A stretch of 64,000 bases of DNA from an uncultured Collinsella sp. (GTDB lineage: Bacteria > Actinomycetota > Coriobacteriia > Coriobacteriales > Coriobacteriaceae), in assembly GCA_959602645.1 (NCBI GenBank), contig CAUGTZ010000003.1, positions 73,140 to 137,139 of the forward strand. Direction: 5' to 3'. Of this stretch, positions 63,037 through 64,000 are shown piece by piece. The notes beneath the pieces are model-generated. The model saw only the letters and a program-made list of their open reading frames with translations, had not been told where the DNA came from and made no database searches. Within the stretch, counting starts at the first letter, position 1. Each line of letters opens with the position of its first letter. Position numbers and translations under genes: made by a program.

Positions 63037-63076
63037 AATTGACCGCCCGGGTATTTGCGCCCGGGCGGTCAATTTT
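63037..63076. terminator. 15-bp perfect hairpin in the accessory gap
   Basis: AATTGACCGCCCGGG (63037-63051) pairs perfectly with CCCGGGCGGTCAATT (63060-63074), loop of eight, followed by TT. It has the look of a bidirectional terminator although no gene ends near it, supporting the idea that a gene has been lost here. Confidence 0.7.
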
Positions 63077-63211
63077 ATCAACCATGGGTGCGATTCTGTG
63101 AGACCATTTTTCTGGCATCCGCCGTTTGCTCCGGTCTCAACGCACCCATCGACCGTTCAGTTATCTTTGCGAACGCGACCACGTGCGCATTTGTCGAACA
63201 ATCAAATAAAT

Positions 63212-63345
63212 GTCCGACAATGTCTGACGGAGCTGTCAGACATTCACGCACGAACAGGTGAGCTTCGCGAGCGATTGTAGGCAACTAGTAGCCCCAGCTG
63301 CGTCTTTGGCGCAGGTTCGACGTCTGACATCTTGAATGTCTGACG
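63212..63345. promoter_or_regulatory. Cluster of GTCYGAC half-sites, including a 10-bp inverted repeat
   Basis: GTCCGAC at 63212 and GTCTGAC at 63222, 63322 and 63338, with the inverse GTCAGAC at 63235. AATGTCTGAC (63219-63228) and GTCAGACATT (63235-63244) form a perfect 10-bp inverted repeat with 6-base spacer. The cluster looks like multiple operator sites for one regulator, upstream of the small frame at 63385 and the membrane gene at 63724. Confidence 0.5.
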
Positions 63346-63384
63346 TTGAACGAAGCTGGTTGATAACAAGCAGGTGGAATAAAC

Positions 63385-63570
63385 ATGGAGCCCGACACCT
63401 CTCGCGCAATCGGCGCGCGGCAAGGGTCTGGCCCATCTCATATGTTGCCAACGCTAACGGTGAACCTGAGCGCCCGGGCACATTCTTTATTGGCTGAAAC
63501 CGGTATAGCAACTAGCGGAAGGCATCATCGAAGGAGTGTGCTGGAAAGCACCCGTCTCCTTAACTGTTAG
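63385..63570 (+). CDS. Possible small protein of unknown function
   Basis: 61 codons from ATG 63385 with AGGTGG seven bases upstream. The C-terminal half, LSARAHSLLAETGIATSGRH, could form helices, but I recognise no family. Compositionally it lacks the strong third-position G/C bias of real genes nearby. It could be a remnant or a chance frame. Confidence 0.22.
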   Translation: MEPDTSRAIGARQGSGPSHMLPTLTVNLSARAHSLLAETGIATSGRHHRRSVLESTRLLNC

Positions 63571-63723
63571 AAATGCAAGTTAATAATCTATGTGGTCAAT
63601 ATAATACCGTTGAACCAGTGTATCGATACCGCTCAGCCATTCGCCTCGCCCCCGCCGCGCGCATCTTCATTCAATCTGTTACTTTTAATCTAACGATTCT
63701 TTGAGGAATGCAGGTGCTTCTGA

Positions 63724-64000
63724 ATGTACTGTCGACTTCTTCTCAAACTAATCCTAAGAGACAAGGCCGTATGGATTTCCACGCTCGTTCTTGCTGCAGC
63801 CTTTTCCGTCCCCATTGCGTTCAATTCACCCATCTACGGCCCCTTCTTTATGAAGCAGGGCATGCAGGGCTTTGTCGACGCATTCAATACGCGCGCGCCC
63901 CAGGCCAGCGGCACAGACCTATCGCCAGAGCAGCAAGTCGACGCTGAGCTTGCAAGATACGCGAACGCCGCCCTCGCCGCTCAAACCGACGCCGCCTTTC
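63724..64000 (+). CDS. Membrane protein, N-terminal part, runs off the window
   Basis: An open frame from ATG 63724 continues to the last base (92 complete codons). It begins MYCRLLLKLILRDKAVWIST, then a hydrophobic helix (about residues 17-37), a segment FFMKQGMQGFVDAFNTR and an Ala/Asp/Gln-rich stretch that looks extracytoplasmic. An ABC-2-type permease or similar exporter component is possible given the neighbouring immunity operon, but no motif proves this. AGGTG lies nine bases upstream. Confidence 0.6.
   Translation, partial: MYCRLLLKLILRDKAVWISTLVLAAAFSVPIAFNSPIYGPFFMKQGMQGFVDAFNTRAPQASGTDLSPEQQVDAELARYANAALAAQTDAAF

Noticed and set aside
63236..63511. Minus-strand frame of 91 codons in the accessory gap
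   Set aside because: No ribosome site or recognisable fold, and it covers the GTCYGAC site cluster and the small plus-strand frame.

Overview
This window looks like a chromosome segment of a Coriobacteriia member, most likely Collinsella or a close relative. I infer this from the G+C-rich coding style, the actinobacterial mihF-gmk-rpoZ cluster, a GarA/FtsR/PgsA-type block, DUF1836 and SpoVS-family genes in an otherwise Collinsella-like housekeeping order, and a LexA/RecA system with actinobacterial/Gram-positive SOS boxes. No species name can be proved from the window alone.

Layout. 1-5.4 kb: de novo pyrimidine operon pyrR-pyrB-pyrC-pyrK-pyrD-pyrF, tightly overlapped. 5.6-8.1 kb: mihF-gmk-rpoZ-thiI. 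8.3-11.3 kb: DNA-uptake genes comEA-comEC. 11.4-12.7 kb: holA and rpsT. 12.8-24.3 kb: lepA, dusB, hemW, two J-proteins (one membrane-anchored), mtaB, phoH, ybeY, undecaprenol/diacylglycerol kinase, era, recO. 24.4-29.5 kb: the RNA-decay block rpsO, pnp, rnj. 29.5-39 kb: ftsK, a RodZ-like protein, yajQ, rimO, pgsA, cinA, recA, recX. 39-46 kb: rny, a GHKL ATPase, spoVS, miaB, miaA, hflX. 45.9-48.8 kb: DUF1624-lexA divergent from a YneA-like LysM gene, then nrdR and dut. 49.3-57.3 kb: lipid glycosyltransferase, trxB, DUF1836, degV, NlpC/P60 hydrolase, apt, ftsR, FHA, pgsA-like. 57.7-62.5 kb: a very G+C-rich lantibiotic-immunity-like ABC transporter, YxeA-like protein and two-component system. 62.5-64 kb: an accessory, gene-poor end with an orphan ribbon-helix-helix gene and the start of a membrane protein that runs off the window.

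How it fits together. Most genes are compact housekeeping operons for nucleotide synthesis, tRNA/rRNA maturation, RNA turnover, envelope lipids and DNA repair. Several regulatory layers can be read directly: LexA boxes at lexA/LysM and recA; intrinsic terminators after thiI, rpsT, rpsO, pnp and others; an 11-bp-phased direct repeat (TTGGTCGG) upstream of both comEA and recA that could co-regulate DNA uptake and recombination.

The most unusual content is non-coding. Two unrelated families of intergenic nested palindromes occur, one between pnp and rnj and one between dut and the glycosyltransferase. Each copy has a conserved asymmetric core inside long, nearly perfect inverted arms whose sequence is private to that copy, and in each place two copies lie in opposite orientation. 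Base changes between copies are compensated across the stems. I do not recognise either family.
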